NCBI GenBank assembly: GCA_963854735.1
Contig: OY978104.1
Location: 1,240,001 to 1,304,000, forward strand
Source of the DNA: Marvania coccoides
Lineage: Eukaryota; Chlorophyta; Trebouxiophyceae; Chlorellales; Chlorellaceae
Length of the DNA: 64,000 nt
Direction: 5' to 3'
The notes under the pieces are model-generated. The model did no database searches and was not told the origin of the DNA. It worked only from the letters and a program-made list of their open reading frames with translations. Position numbers and translations under genes: made by a program. This document shows positions 1 through 10,602 of this stretch, piece after piece (position 1 is the first letter of the stretch; each line of letters opens with the position of its first letter).

Positions 1-317
1 TGCACTGAGGATAATTAAGCTCGTCTTATTTCTCGACAAAAATAAAATTTAAGAAACCCCAGAGAGAGGACGCCTGTAGTTGGTGTTGATATATAAAAAA
101 TGGTCCAGAAATGTTGCTGTGTCGTACGCCCCCAAGAACTGAGGTTGATATGGCGGGTGGAAGGGGCACTCGCCTTACCGTGGCGGGGTGACACGTCGCC
201 TTGTAGTGACCGTTACAACCATTTGAAAAACTGTAGACCTGTACACTCCCCGGTGTTTGTAGAAGAAAAAGTAAAAGTGAAAATGGCTGCTTCCCTGTAA
301 AACAGAAGAGCGGGCTG
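1..317. other. Intergenic, no gene seen
   Basis: No supportable coding region. Bases 1-32 resemble bases 3729-3760, where a similar string runs into the stop codon of the RsmB-like gene. This may be a small dispersed duplicate of that gene's 3' end. The match is imperfect, with a few small gaps. Confidence 0.4.
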
Positions 318-320
318 TTA

Positions 321-894
321 GGCCGACTAAACTAGATTCCCGGTTCAGGCTAACATTTTTCCCAGCGAGGTTGGGGGGGGGGGGGGATTTTCGTTCGTTA
401 GTTATACTTCGTCAAGCTGCTGAGAACCCCCTAACTGAACGTTTAAGTGCTCTGGACACCTGCTACGTGTATATATGCAGATATAATTTATAAAAAATAC
501 TTTAAAATAAAATTCGAGTCACAAGAGACTATTTTTGATACCGCGGCCACCCTTCACTCACTCTCCTCACTCAGCTCCTTATCAATCTCCTCCTCATCAG
601 TCTCCTCCTCGCTTGCTACAGGCCCTGTTTCCTTGTAAATTTCCTTGACACCGCGGTGCACCGTCAAAATTGGCGACCTGAACCCAATCCATTTGAAAAT
701 ATGCACCCTGTGGGCACTTCCTCGCTTGTTTCGAGCTGGATAAAGGCTGTATTCCTTGGATTTACAGGAATTAGAGTCTCACAGGGCTCAGAAAGGCCAA
801 AATTCAATGTGGGCGATTTTGACGAACGAAACCCGTTTTTTTATTTTGAAGGGGGGGGGGGGTAGCCTGAACCGGGAATCTAGTTTAGTCGGCC
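321..894. mobile_element. Tourist/PIF-Harbinger-like MITE with 32-bp terminal inverted repeats
   Basis: Bases 321-352 and 863-894 are perfect 32-bp inverted repeats whose outer ends read GGCCGACTAAAC. The element is flanked on both sides by the trinucleotide TTA (318-320 and 895-897). A TTA/TAA target duplication together with repeat ends beginning GG is the known signature of PIF/Harbinger transposons and their Tourist MITEs. The 574-bp interior has no transposase and carries two same-strand G tracts (about 371-386 and 851-862), so it would be a non-autonomous copy. The perfect repeats suggest recent insertion (inference). Confidence 0.8.
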
Positions 895-1131
895 TTAGGC
901 ACGTCCAGGAAATGGGGGGGAGTTTCTGGACAATATGTGCCGCCGTGAAAATCCTTATATGCTGGCAAAAAACGAGCGCGCGGTTTTTACCAAGAACCTC
1001 AAAATATGCGAAGCAGGAGGAAAACTTTATACTTTATATTTGGAAACCAACACTAAAATGAGAAATATTGAAATAGGTTCAGGAATAGTTAAATAAAGTA
1101 ACAAAATAAGAAGAAATACAGCAATGCCACT

Positions 1132-2545
1132 CTATATTCCTTGCCACAAGCTGGCCAAAGTAACAAGGGAATCATAGTCATGAAGGCCGCAGCGCCGTGA
1201 ACTAATGTTCACGTAGTTTAGTCTGTCAGGGACCTGTTTAGCCACTGCGTAGATGTGGTTCCAGCTTGACGATAGGAATGCACCAACCATCCCAAAGCCC
1301 GAATCCACCGTGACCACATGATAGTCGGCCATTGAGAAGAGATGCAGCTGAGCAGCAGCCCACTGCATTGCGCCGCTCATAGCTTCATCGGTGCATGCTT
1401 TGGAGTTGAATTTCTGGCATCGTGGGTGCACAGTTTTCACATTCACATCAGTTATGAGCTTCTTGCCAAATTTGCTCTTTGCCGACCTCCGCAATGCCAA
1501 AGAATCGCTGATTAGGTACCACAACACAGGCTGGCCATCCAATCGGCGGGTGGTCTCGATTTCCTGCGTGCAGCACTAGTTTAAAAGAAGCTCTTAATTC
1601 GGAACGAGGAGTGTATAACGCACGCTCGCAGAATGCAAGGGCCAGTTGGCTTGGCTTGCGAGTTGAATAATTAATTACCTCTGCACAGTCCCAGTATGGA
1701 GTAAATTGGTCTGCAGTGTAGTTGTCTAGCTCATGATTATGCAAGACTTCGTCGCCAACCCTGATGCTTATTCCTATCTTCAGCGCACGCCTGTCTTCCA
1801 TTCTATGAAGAAATGGCTGTGCTTTGGACAACGTCGCAGAGTTGGGCTGAAACAGGAAGCTGAATGCACACCGAAAACCATTTTCTGATTGCAGTCCCAA
1901 ATCATCCAGGAATTCTCTATGGTGGGGATTGTCGAAGAGTTTGCAAACCATACCACGATTTGAAGCAAAAAATATGTATGGAACATCAGGCACATTCTCT
2001 GTAATGTTAGCTCGCTCAAAAAAATCAGTTGCAGCTTGTCGGTTATTGACATGGGATATTGGCCAAGCATACGAGTTGTCGACTCCATTGGAGTACCCGT
2101 TTGAAAAGTTGACCTTGGTGTCTGGCCGCCTCTCTTGAGGCCGAATTCGGAGAGGGTCAACAAACGACGAGGGAAAATTTGGAGCACTCAAATTTATGTT
2201 TGGCGAGTCGTAGGCCCATGCGAAAGGTGGGGTGTCTTTGAATGTAAACATTTGAAAGGCTCTTCCGCTGATTAGAGCAAAGTAAAATTCACTCATGACG
2301 CCGCTTATTCGGTCTCCAAATCCTGACTGCATTGAAACTGAGATCATATAGCGGGGAGGTGCATTTCCTGCGAGGATGGACTGATGAATCATTTGGTACT
2401 GCGCGAGTGATGGACAGCGATGGCCGCCATGGGCGAAAATTGGTGGCGCCACAGTCGGCTGGTAGTTTATTCTGACGCAATATTTTATCATGTAAACCCA
2501 GGGAGTGGAGAACGAAACGATTAGAAAAGCCAGAAAAATACGCAT
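1132..2545 (-). CDS. Fucosyltransferase-like type II membrane glycosyltransferase
   Basis: Two exons, 2545-1679 and 1563-1132, are joined by a 115-nt GT-AG intron (1678-1564) and give 432 residues. The splice restores one frame across two overlapping ORFs. Residues 1-24 form a membrane anchor. Residues 73-98 (SGFGDRISGVMSEF and on) resemble the GxGxR donor-site block of alpha-1,2/1,6-fucosyltransferases and NodZ/FUT1 relatives. Residues 257-266 hold SIRVGDE, matching the family motif HxRxGD with Ser in place of His. The second exon carries LWYLISDSLALR and TVDSGFGMVGAF, which sit where FUT motifs II and III are expected. The likely role is transfer of fucose to a glycan in the Golgi. Family-level assignment is fair; acceptor and linkage are unknown. 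Confidence 0.6.
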
Positions 2546-3277
2546 GTCGTTCCGAGAAAATGCAGTTAAAAAAAAAAAGGCTCTGAGAGGTCAGTTAAAA
2601 AAAAAAACTAGCAGCCATGGAAGATGTTTTTGCAAGGGGAGTTGTCTCCTCCCCATCAACTTCTGGTGTTGGTAATGCAGAAATGGGGCTGGTGCTGCAG
2701 CACATTTCGCGTCTCTGAAAACAAACGAATCAGTGTTCACGACGTAGACGAAGAATTGTATATATTTTCAAAGGATGCAAGCTCCAATGCTGTATTATCA
2801 CCTTTTTTTTTTACTGCCCGCAAATTTGCATGAAAAACTAATGTTTAAACATTTGTTTTTCATGCCCCTTATGGAAATGTATTATAGAACTTCTTGTAGA
2901 GAACTCGACCGTGGATTGGTATATCGATTTTGACACTTTATACAATTACAAAAAATCAAGACAAAGACCCCAAGAGTGGTCACATCGCCATTCACTTCCT
3001 TTCCCCCAATCTTCGTCCCTTCGCCTGCCACACTGTTTAGACGCGCATCCATATGATCGGTTGATTGCTATCGACCTATATATATATAATATTTAATGAT
3101 TTATAAAGGAGCTACTTTCGTGCGTATTGCTTGCAAGGACGGCGATGAATATGGCGATGAACACCCTGCGCCCAGCAAAGCCGCCGGACAATAAAGTACC
3201 CACATAGAGACATCAACCGGGGCAGTGGCTGTCGATGGTGGTAGTGTAGTGCTTCACTCGCCCCCACAGGCGCCGGT
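2546..3277. other. Intergenic with no gene; contains a long palindrome
   Basis: Upstream region of the fucosyltransferase-like gene. AT-rich, with oligo-A/T runs. No convincing coding sequence on either strand. The palindrome at 2828-2865 is listed separately. Confidence 0.5.
2828..2865. repeat. 38-bp near-perfect palindrome
   Basis: An uninterrupted inverted repeat with arms of 19 bases and no loop, with one mismatched pair (2839/2854). It can form a cruciform or RNA hairpin. It is too symmetric for chance in a short stretch. It could be a solo foldback element or a dyad protein-binding site; nothing decides between them. Confidence 0.6.
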
Positions 3278-3544
3278 GTGCACTCTACATATTCAGGCAT
3301 ATATTTTTTTGTTGCTGTTAATGCCGCACCCAAAAATTTGAGAGGACAATGCAATTCGACCGGGTGTTGCAATAGAAACACGACGCTGCAAGGAATTCAG
3401 GGCGTGTTCCAGCCTGATGGTGCACCAATGTATGTTGTCTTTCATAGGCAGGCCGGTTATCGCTCGCACCTTCTTTTGAAATCGCTATTAATTATGCCAG
3501 TTCGAGGGATCGTGCTGTTAAGGGAACCCATCATGGCACTATGA
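3278..3544 (+). pseudogene. Sulfotransferase relic related to the gene at 61366-62427
   Basis: The frame reads LRGQCNSTGCC, then APMYVVFHRQAGYRSHLLL, then GIVLLREP. These align in order and spacing with PRGWCANPDCC, APLCSIYHKEEGYKSQELL and GMVLIREP in the intact sulfotransferase at 61366-62427. The region covers the Cys-rich block and the 3'-phosphate-binding (RxP) block. The upstream PAPS P-loop exon and everything after REP are missing, and a stop follows at 3542. I read it as a decayed fragment of the same family. Confidence 0.6.
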
Positions 3545-3753
3545 AGTTCAAGTTAAAGTATTCCCTGCGCACCACTTAACTTAACGATTGAATTAAAGCA
3601 TGCTTTAATTTAATAATTTTATTAAGCAAGGCTTAATTTGCAGAGAAAAATAAATATACACATGTAATGCTTATATATTTAACAATAATTCGCTAAACAA
3701 TAGACCCGACTCTCCTTTTTTTCTTCATTGCACCCTGAGGATAATTAACCTCC

Positions 3754-5923
3754 TTATTCTGTCCTCCTCAGCCGTGCCGCAAACGCGCCGTCGGTGCCGT
3801 GCACGTGGGGCAAAGTGAGCATCATGCCACGCGGCGTGAGACACTCCGCCGGCACCCCCGCCTCTGCAGGAGGCACCTCCACCTCAAACTGCCGCCCCAC
3901 CCCAGTCGCCAAAAACTTATCCACCACTGCTTCGTTTTCTTCGAACTCCAGGCTGCACGTCGAGTACACCAGCAGGCCGCCAGGGCGTACCGCCTGTGCC
4001 GCAGCCACCAGCAGCTCCCCTTGCAGCACGCACAGCTCCTCCACATGCTGCGCCAGCCTGCGCCACCGCAGGTCGGCTCGCTTGCACAGAACCCCAGTGC
4101 CGCTGCATGGGGCGTCCAGCAGCACCCGGTCAAACAGCTCCTCAGCGGCGCTGGCTGCTGCGTTGACGCAGTACTGCCGGGCGTCAGCAGCCACGCAGCT
4201 GAGGAAGTCAGACGGCACGCCTTGACGAGCAGCAGCCGTCGCAACGGTCTGCAGCCGCGCAGCGCTGGCATCCAGCGCCACAATTCTTCCCTCGTTGTGC
4301 ATGCGTGCCGCGGAGAACAGCGTCTTCCCGCCAGGAGCTGCGCAGCAGTCGAGGAGGGATTCTCCCGGCTGCGGACCCAGCATGGCCACCACCAGCGCAG
4401 CAGCCTCATCCTGAACCTGGGCCTTCCCTGAATCCACCATGCCAGTGGACAGCACCGCCTGCATGCCTTCCTTGACCACTATAAACTCCGAGGGAAGAAA
4501 AGTGGATGGCGCCACAGAGGGGGGCTTAGCGGAGGGCTCGTCGCTCTCCAGCGCGCTGAGCTCCTCACACACGGCGACGGGGTCCATGCCCGGCGCCAGC
4601 CGCAGCGAGAACCCTGGCCGCCTGTTGTGATGGGGTTTGAAGAAAAGGGAGGGGGAGGGGATTAGAAAGAAAGGAGAGAAATTAAAGATCTTTGGTCTGC
4701 TCTGAAGTCACTCTACTCTAGATATCGTGCGCAAGAGCGCAAAACCGTTTCGCTCCCTCACCTGTTGTTTGATTGCAGCAGCGCCATTGCGTCCCTGCGC
4801 CCAAACTGCCGCACCCAACGCTGCACTAGCCAAGAGGGGTGCGACGTAGCAACCCCCATCGCGTCAGCCATCTGCTGCTCGCTTGCGCCCCGAGGAGGGG
4901 GGCCAGGACGCGGCACCGTGCCTGCGGCGATGCAGCGCAGCAAGTTGCGCAGCGTAGCATTGGCCACGTTCCCGCAGCCAGCGTGCATCACGCGCTTGGC
5001 CAGCTCCACGTACTCGTTCAGCACGTGTGGCTCCTTGCCCTGCTCCAGGAACTCGTAGCCCCCCATCAACATGATCTGCCGCAGCGGGGGGTCCATTTTC
5101 GAAAGGTCGTTCTTCTTGGGCAGAGAGGTGATGGTCCAGGCCAGGCGGCGACGGAAGCGGGTCACACCAGACACCAGCTCAGTGACGGCGCGGCGGTCCC
5201 TGGTGACACAATTTTTTGTAATATTTATTAGAAACTAGTAATAGTTAATAGGAACAGTGGGGATGGGGGGGCGGGGGGGTTATAAAAATGCCAACAGCAC
5301 TGCCTCACCGCGGGATGAGCGATGCTCTGAGCTGCGCGATGTCCTCTTCCGTGGTTAACTGGCTGTTCTGGTCCTCCGGGTCGGTCTCGATTGACTTGCC
5401 ACTGCTGCTGCCGTAGTTTTTATTGTTTGAATTCTTTCCACGCCCAGGAGACCCGCCTACAAGGCCGGCGTAGGCGCCCTCCTCCTCAATGCGCAGAAGA
5501 TGCATCAGCGCCACGCTGCGGTAAGTGGGAGGGAGCGCGCGCAGGCGACGCATCCACCTGGTGCACTCTCACAGAAGTATGATAAATGCGGGGTTACAAA
5601 AGGAAGGGAGACAATTGCAATTAGGACAGAATGGGACCTCACATGTCGTATTCCGTGTCTTCTTGGTCATTGGATTCGGGATAGTTTTCAAGCTGCGGTC
5701 TTAGAGGCGGCCTGGGAGAGGTCTGCTTGGGCTGCAGGCGGCGGGCACGCGGGGAGTTCCACTCGCCGCGGCTGGGCAAAGCGGCGACGCACCGCTTTTC
5801 AGACCGATTTCTAACACCACGTACCACCCCAGGAGCGCGCCGCACGTAAATTCGAAGAGCCGAGAGCGTGCCATGCGAAAATAATGTTGGTTGTGCGTGT
5901 GGTCCTACCGTTGCGGCTGCCAT
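3754..5923 (-). CDS. RsmB-like 16S rRNA cytosine-C5 methyltransferase, organelle-targeted
   Basis: Four exons (5923-5643, 5557-5309, 5199-4762, 4621-3754) joined by GT-AG introns give 611 residues. The first exon is an Arg/Ala-rich presequence starting MAAATVG, consistent with plastid or mitochondrial import. Exons 2-3 match the NusB-like RNA-binding domain found in bacterial RsmB (DRRAVTELVSGVTRFRR). The exon 3/4 junction restores LLQSNNRRPGFSLRL, typical of RsmB. The catalytic domain has motif I (LDCCAAPGGKT), motif IV with the conserved Pro-Cys (LLDAPCSGTGVLCKR) and motif VI (YSTCSLEFEENE). By family it transfers methyl from S-adenosylmethionine to one cytosine of the small-subunit rRNA. 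The compartment is inferred. Confidence 0.88.
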
Positions 5924-6118
5924 CTTTAGAGGTTGTAAAATGTAAGGTAAAATCGCATATACATCTTACTTAATTTGCCGGAAATTCATCTCTGTCGGAA
6001 AAAACCTGCCCCCCAAAAATCCAAGGACCTACTCTATTGTCACAGTAAAAATTACATACAAGTAAATACACAATTTATTTATATACCGAAGAGAGAGCCG
6101 TGCAATTTATTTAAAAAA

Positions 6119-9100
6119 TCAGTTAAGCCAGGCATTGTTTTGCAGCCTGAAAAAATTTGCTACTTCCCAATGCTGCACGCAAGATAGGTTGTGAGGGGTG
6201 CACACACGGTGGGATGAAAATGACGGTGATACCAAGTAGGGAAAGGGAACTGCAGAGAAAATATCGTGTTGAAAAAATCCATCCAGATGATAAAATGAAA
6301 TTCCAATTTGTCGGGCACAACTTCCAAGCCAAACGTCGAGATTCTGATGGCCCTGCACGCAGCCAGGCGCGCCGTTTTCATGCGCCTCGACCAGCCTGTG
6401 TACGGCTGGAGAATTCAAAACATAGCAGGCACCCCCCGTTGGATACTGGCTTCCATGCCCATGGAACACTTGGCCGTAAATCAAAGGCTGCACTAAAGAA
6501 ACACCAGAAAGCATACTGAGAACAGCGTCAACGTTGATCATGCTATCGCTGTCGCACATAAACAGCCAATCAAAGTTCTTGTCTTGAAAATGAGAGAGTA
6601 TCAAAGGGACCTTGCGCTGGGCCCAAAGCCGCCCTCGCCCAAGTCCAGGCACAGCAATCTCTGCGCAACGCGTATGCGACAGGCTAGGGAGATCCATTTC
6701 CGTGGCAATAAAAACGTCCACATGCGCATCAAAAAAACTGGTGGCGTTGCAAAAGTTGACAGCAGCATTGAATGTGTCGACTCCAGCTAAAATAACGAGC
6801 TTGGAATCCAATGTTTGTTGATCTGGTGTTTGAGCTGGTGCAATAATGCGCCTGCAAGTCAAAATGGGGGCGGAAATAAAATCGCATGGCACACCAAACT
6901 TATCATTGTGCTTGAGAGCAATGCCAAACTTAGATTTGAAACACGCTGCCATGCGCAGATCGTCGTATGCAAAGCTATCACAGGGAGGGATGAATGTTGG
7001 GTGGAGAAAAGACATTGTGTTGGGTGGCATTTCCAAACTAAAAGTTTCAGCCAGCGAGGAGCTCAGTAATATGCCATGAGACAATGCAGCAAAATGAATA
7101 TTGGTGGGATTTTCCAGCAACAAGTCTTTGTCGTTGCCCAAATTCCAGCGGAGTGCTCGGCCTAGATAAATTGACTGCCTGGAGTCAAGTCCGTTGACAA
7201 GTTCCAGCAGATTCTCCCACTGAAAAGAGACAGCAGGGGTACCAAGAAGAATCCAAGAAGCCCCACGGGCAACGCACTGTGATACGAGTCCCTTGAGGTC
7301 TGTTCCCTCGCTAAAAATGCATGTGACATTGGGAAAACGGGCGCAATCATCCTCTGCCCTCCGTTGAAGTTCTTGAAGCACATGAGGAGCAGACTGAAAA
7401 GCAGCGCAAAATAATCCACTCGCTATAGTTTGATTCAGGGCATGGCTTGAAGAGACTGAAGACGCTTCGGCGAAAAAATTGGGCAGCGCCCTCCAGGCCG
7501 CAGAAGATCTCAACAAAAACCATCGAGACCGTCTCCGCTGCTTCGAATGCAGCTCGTACTCTTGAATAGACCAAAATTTGGATTGGCGCACTCGTTCCAG
7601 CCATTTCAAAGGCTTGCTTGTAAGGCTGGAGTGCGAGGCGTCAAACAAAATGTTTTCGACTTTGTGCAACTTTGAGAGCTCAGAAATTCCAGGCAAAGCG
7701 TCGGCCAAGACCTGGGAGTTTGGAGAGTCAACCATGATTAGATGCACATCTTCATGGATGACAGACCCCAAAAACATGTTGCTTGCCACACCGCCTGGGC
7801 GACCAGGTACAACTGTCAACAGCGACAAATCGAAATTGTTCAAAACAATCGAACTGCGCAGGCAATATCTGGCATTTTCATCGGGCTCAAACACCACGAC
7901 TCTGCACCCCAGGGAAATGGCCAGCATGGGGAGATAAGGCGATTGCGTAGAAATAAAGACAATTAATTTCGAAAAACTCCCGCACTTGAACTCGAGCAGC
8001 TCTCGAACCTGCTCACTTTGATCCAACAGTTGGTCATCATGCAGCAGCTCCACAATATTTGCATTTTCGTCTGGAAACATGACTAAAAAATTAGGCCGAG
8101 AGAGGCTGACCCCCACGGGAAGGAAAGAAGCAGCCTGGCCGGCAAAACTCTTTCTCCTCTCTGCAATGATTCCAGATGCAAAGTTTTTCCAGCCAGAAAA
8201 CGTTCGCTGTGCATATTGTGTGACCCGAACCAGCGCAAAGGGGGAGGCTTCATCCCTCTGCAGCCGAAAGTCAACAAACTGCAGAGTGCCTGCCACCCAA
8301 AAATCAATGCCGCCGGTGTGTATTTTGTTCCAAATTGTGACGTCGGCAATTTCAGACAGAGCTGGACTCAGCCCACGATTGTTTTGGTTGATGTGGACAG
8401 CTTTCATAATCGAAGAAGCATCAATGCGAGGTCCACGGGCGTTCTGCAATAGCCAGTTATCCATCATGGGACTGTCCAACAATAGTGGGGGAAGGTACGG
8501 GAAAGTCAATGCCGAATAAATAAAATAGTCGATGCACCATTCGCCAGTCGTGGCAGCATTGGAAACGATAGAGAGTTTAATTATATCTTCCACATTTCGT
8601 TCATGCAGCAGCAAGTCCAACCCAGTGCGCTCCCCAACAATGAGGAATGGCGAGTGGAGCAGTCCGCTAGTCTGCACATGCGACAGCACGTCAATGAAAC
8701 CACCGCTGTCAATTATCAAACCAGAGTTGATGTGCATTAAAATCGGGCATGCGTTGTTGCTGGCCTCTTCCTTGAGTTGGCTGAACACGTTGTCCAGCCG
8801 AAACATGCCGAGCGTCATGTCGCAATTTTTGACAAGGAAAACGTTGCGGAGGTGGCCGAAGATCATGTCGAGCTTGATGTAGTACTCAGGCTCGACGCAT
8901 GAAAATATGAGCGGCATGGGCGAAATATTGGACCAGCTTTCCACAGCCCTCAGCTGTGCCCGCATGATCTCTGGTTGGTCTCCGTAGTGCAGGACGGTAG
9001 AAATGCACACTTTTGGAAGGGGCCGGGGGTGGTAAGAAGAATTGGCAGAGTTGCCAGGAAGGATGCCATCAGCGGGAGACTCGTGCACAACAGACGTGGC

Positions 9101-9235
9101 GGCTGGGAAGATGGTGCGGAACGAGACCAACACCAGGGCGATGAAGGTAAATATGGTGTTGAACTGCAATTTCGGGTACCCGCGGACAGCTCGAATCTTC
9201 GTCGGCATTGCTGGCTGTTTTGCCGGCGAATACAT
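6119..9235 (-). CDS. Four-module glycosyltransferase-like protein (GT-A, FkbM-like, two Fringe-like domains)
   Basis: A single 1038-residue coding exon. An ATG at 9289 would add 18 residues. However, a strong donor (GTAAGT, 9308) and a pyrimidine-rich TGCAG acceptor just before 9235 suggest a 5'UTR intron that removes it, so I start at 9235. A membrane anchor lies near residues 25-45. Residues 75-310 resemble a GT-A domain, but the usual N-x-D metal motif reads HINSGLI. Around residue 448 lies VVVFEPDENARYCLRSS, the FkbM-type methyltransferase signature. Residues ~590-780 look Fringe/GT31-like but lack DxD (ILLGTPAVSF). The C-terminal Fringe-like domain keeps DSDS (WLFMCDSDSM), then YPTGGACYVLNSP and DVWLG. 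It is probably a Golgi enzyme with one active transferase module. The substrate is unknown. Confidence 0.65.
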   Translation of the reverse strand: MYSPAKQPAMPTKIRAVRGYPKLQFNTIFTFIALVLVSFRTIFPAATSVVHESPADGILPGNSANSSYHPRPLPKVCISTVLHYGDQPEIMRAQLRAVESWSNISPMPLIFSCVEPEYYIKLDMIFGHLRNVFLVKNCDMTLGMFRLDNVFSQLKEEASNNACPILMHINSGLIIDSGGFIDVLSHVQTSGLLHSPFLIVGERTGLDLLLHERNVEDIIKLSIVSNAATTGEWCIDYFIYSALTFPYLPPLLLDSPMMDNWLLQNARGPRIDASSIMKAVHINQNNRGLSPALSEIADVTIWNKIHTGGIDFWVAGTLQFVDFRLQRDEASPFALVRVTQYAQRTFSGWKNFASGIIAERRKSFAGQAASFLPVGVSLSRPNFLVMFPDENANIVELLHDDQLLDQSEQVRELLEFKCGSFSKLIVFISTQSPYLPMLAISLGCRVVVFEPDENARYCLRSSIVLNNFDLSLLTVVPGRPGGVASNMFLGSVIHEDVHLIMVDSPNSQVLADALPGISELSKLHKVENILFDASHSSLTSKPLKWLERVRQSKFWSIQEYELHSKQRRRSRWFLLRSSAAWRALPNFFAEASSVSSSHALNQTIASGLFCAAFQSAPHVLQELQRRAEDDCARFPNVTCIFSEGTDLKGLVSQCVARGASWILLGTPAVSFQWENLLELVNGLDSRQSIYLGRALRWNLGNDKDLLLENPTNIHFAALSHGILLSSSLAETFSLEMPPNTMSFLHPTFIPPCDSFAYDDLRMAACFKSKFGIALKHNDKFGVPCDFISAPILTCRRIIAPAQTPDQQTLDSKLVILAGVDTFNAAVNFCNATSFFDAHVDVFIATEMDLPSLSHTRCAEIAVPGLGRGRLWAQRKVPLILSHFQDKNFDWLFMCDSDSMINVDAVLSMLSGVSLVQPLIYGQVFHGHGSQYPTGGACYVLNSPAVHRLVEAHENGAPGCVQGHQNLDVWLGSCARQIGISFYHLDGFFQHDIFSAVPFPYLVSPSFSSHRVCTPHNLSCVQHWEVANFFRLQNNAWLN

Positions 9236-10478
9236 GCCTGCACCAGTCGCATCGCGAATGTGAGAAAAAAAGAGCGGCAGCGACACCATTTTGCGGGGTG
9301 CAACTTACCGGGCTCTTGGTTTGGAGGTTCTGGTGGATGCTCAGCAGCTTGAGCAGCGCTCTAAATCTGGCGCTGGCGGGTTTGTGCACTGCCACGCATT
9401 AAATAACCATTCTGCTTGGAGGTGAAGAGTGTTGAACTGCAAATATTTGAAATGGGGTGGTGATCACAGGAGGCCAGGGATCTGAATACGTGTTTGGCAC
9501 GTTTTTAATTTTAATATAACTAGCTGTGTAAGTGTAAACAGCCGAAATCCAAAAGACTTCAATTTTATTAATCTATTTTCCATCTCGCCACCCACCTTTG
9601 AAATATCTCCGCAGCAAGTGTGCGTACACTCTGAAGTATGGTTTCAAACATGTAAGGCAATGTTGCACGGTCCTTCAGATGCTATCGTGGGCTGAAATAA
9701 ATATGACTAGGTAGACATTTTTGGCAGCTGCCACTTGTGCCTACTTAAGTAACTTGCGCTACTTGAAAATCCAAAAGAAAAAGGCGGCAGCTTTTTGGCG
9801 GTCATGGATGAGTTCGCTCTGTATGCCCGATTTCGCTGCACTTCCATCATTAAACATGAAATGGGACAAGATGTATCTGTGCATGCTGCCCGATGGAGAC
9901 TTCGACATTTCTTGATACGACTTTCAGTGTCATGTCGTATCTTTTCCCGTTTCTCAGATATTTTAGCATCGTGTTGTTAAATATATAAATTCAGCGCAGC
10001 GTAGGCTAAGCCGGCGTATGCTAACCGGAGCCAGGGTGGATTTGCTTCGAAGAAGTGGAATTCCATTAATTTAATAATCATTAATTCAAAATAATAATGG
10101 TAGTAAAATCATGCCTGCAACCGCTTCGGGTCTTTATCAAACTCAATGTTATATTTGAACTCATTTTGAGGAAGGGGCAAGCAGCTAAAGTTTGGTTCTG
10201 GACCGCATGTACAGTAAACGCGATTTTTTTAATCAAAATCAAGCCGTGTGAATCAGAAATACACTACTCTATGAATAAATGAAATAAAATTATATGATTG
10301 TAAACATTTACTTTACATGGACAAGACGAAAAAATATTTTAAACGGATTTCGTTTCGTGGCTCTTTCCCATTGTTTTTCATTTTAAAAATAAATTCAGTT
10401 CTTATGGTTTGCAGTTTTGCTTCCTCCCCGTTCTCTCTGAGAGATATTCAAAAAAATATAACAAACGAAATATCCACA
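9236..10478. other. Long AT-rich intergenic region, no gene supported
   Basis: Separates the divergent giant glycosyltransferase gene and gatA. Bases 9236-9399 probably hold the former's 5'UTR exon and intron. Between 9720 and 9980 there are short open frames with no recognisable motif. Numerous AATAAA/ATTAAT strings occur. Nothing else is seen. Confidence 0.4.
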
Positions 10479-10569
10479 ATGAAACTTGGGCAGCGGGCTT
10501 TGCCCCGCAATGCAGCATTGCTATGTCGGCAGGGGCTTTCGAGACGTAAAGGGTGTTTCCAATCCCGAT

Positions 10570-10602
<33 letters not shown>

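Noticed and set aside
3799..4431. Plus-strand open frame of 210 codons opposite the RsmB-like gene
   Set aside because: Antisense shadow with His/Arg/Ala-rich random composition.
5800..5923. Plastid origin of the window (because of gatA, bL21, LHCI, SUMT)
   Set aside because: Introns, presequences and spliceosomal signals show nuclear genes.
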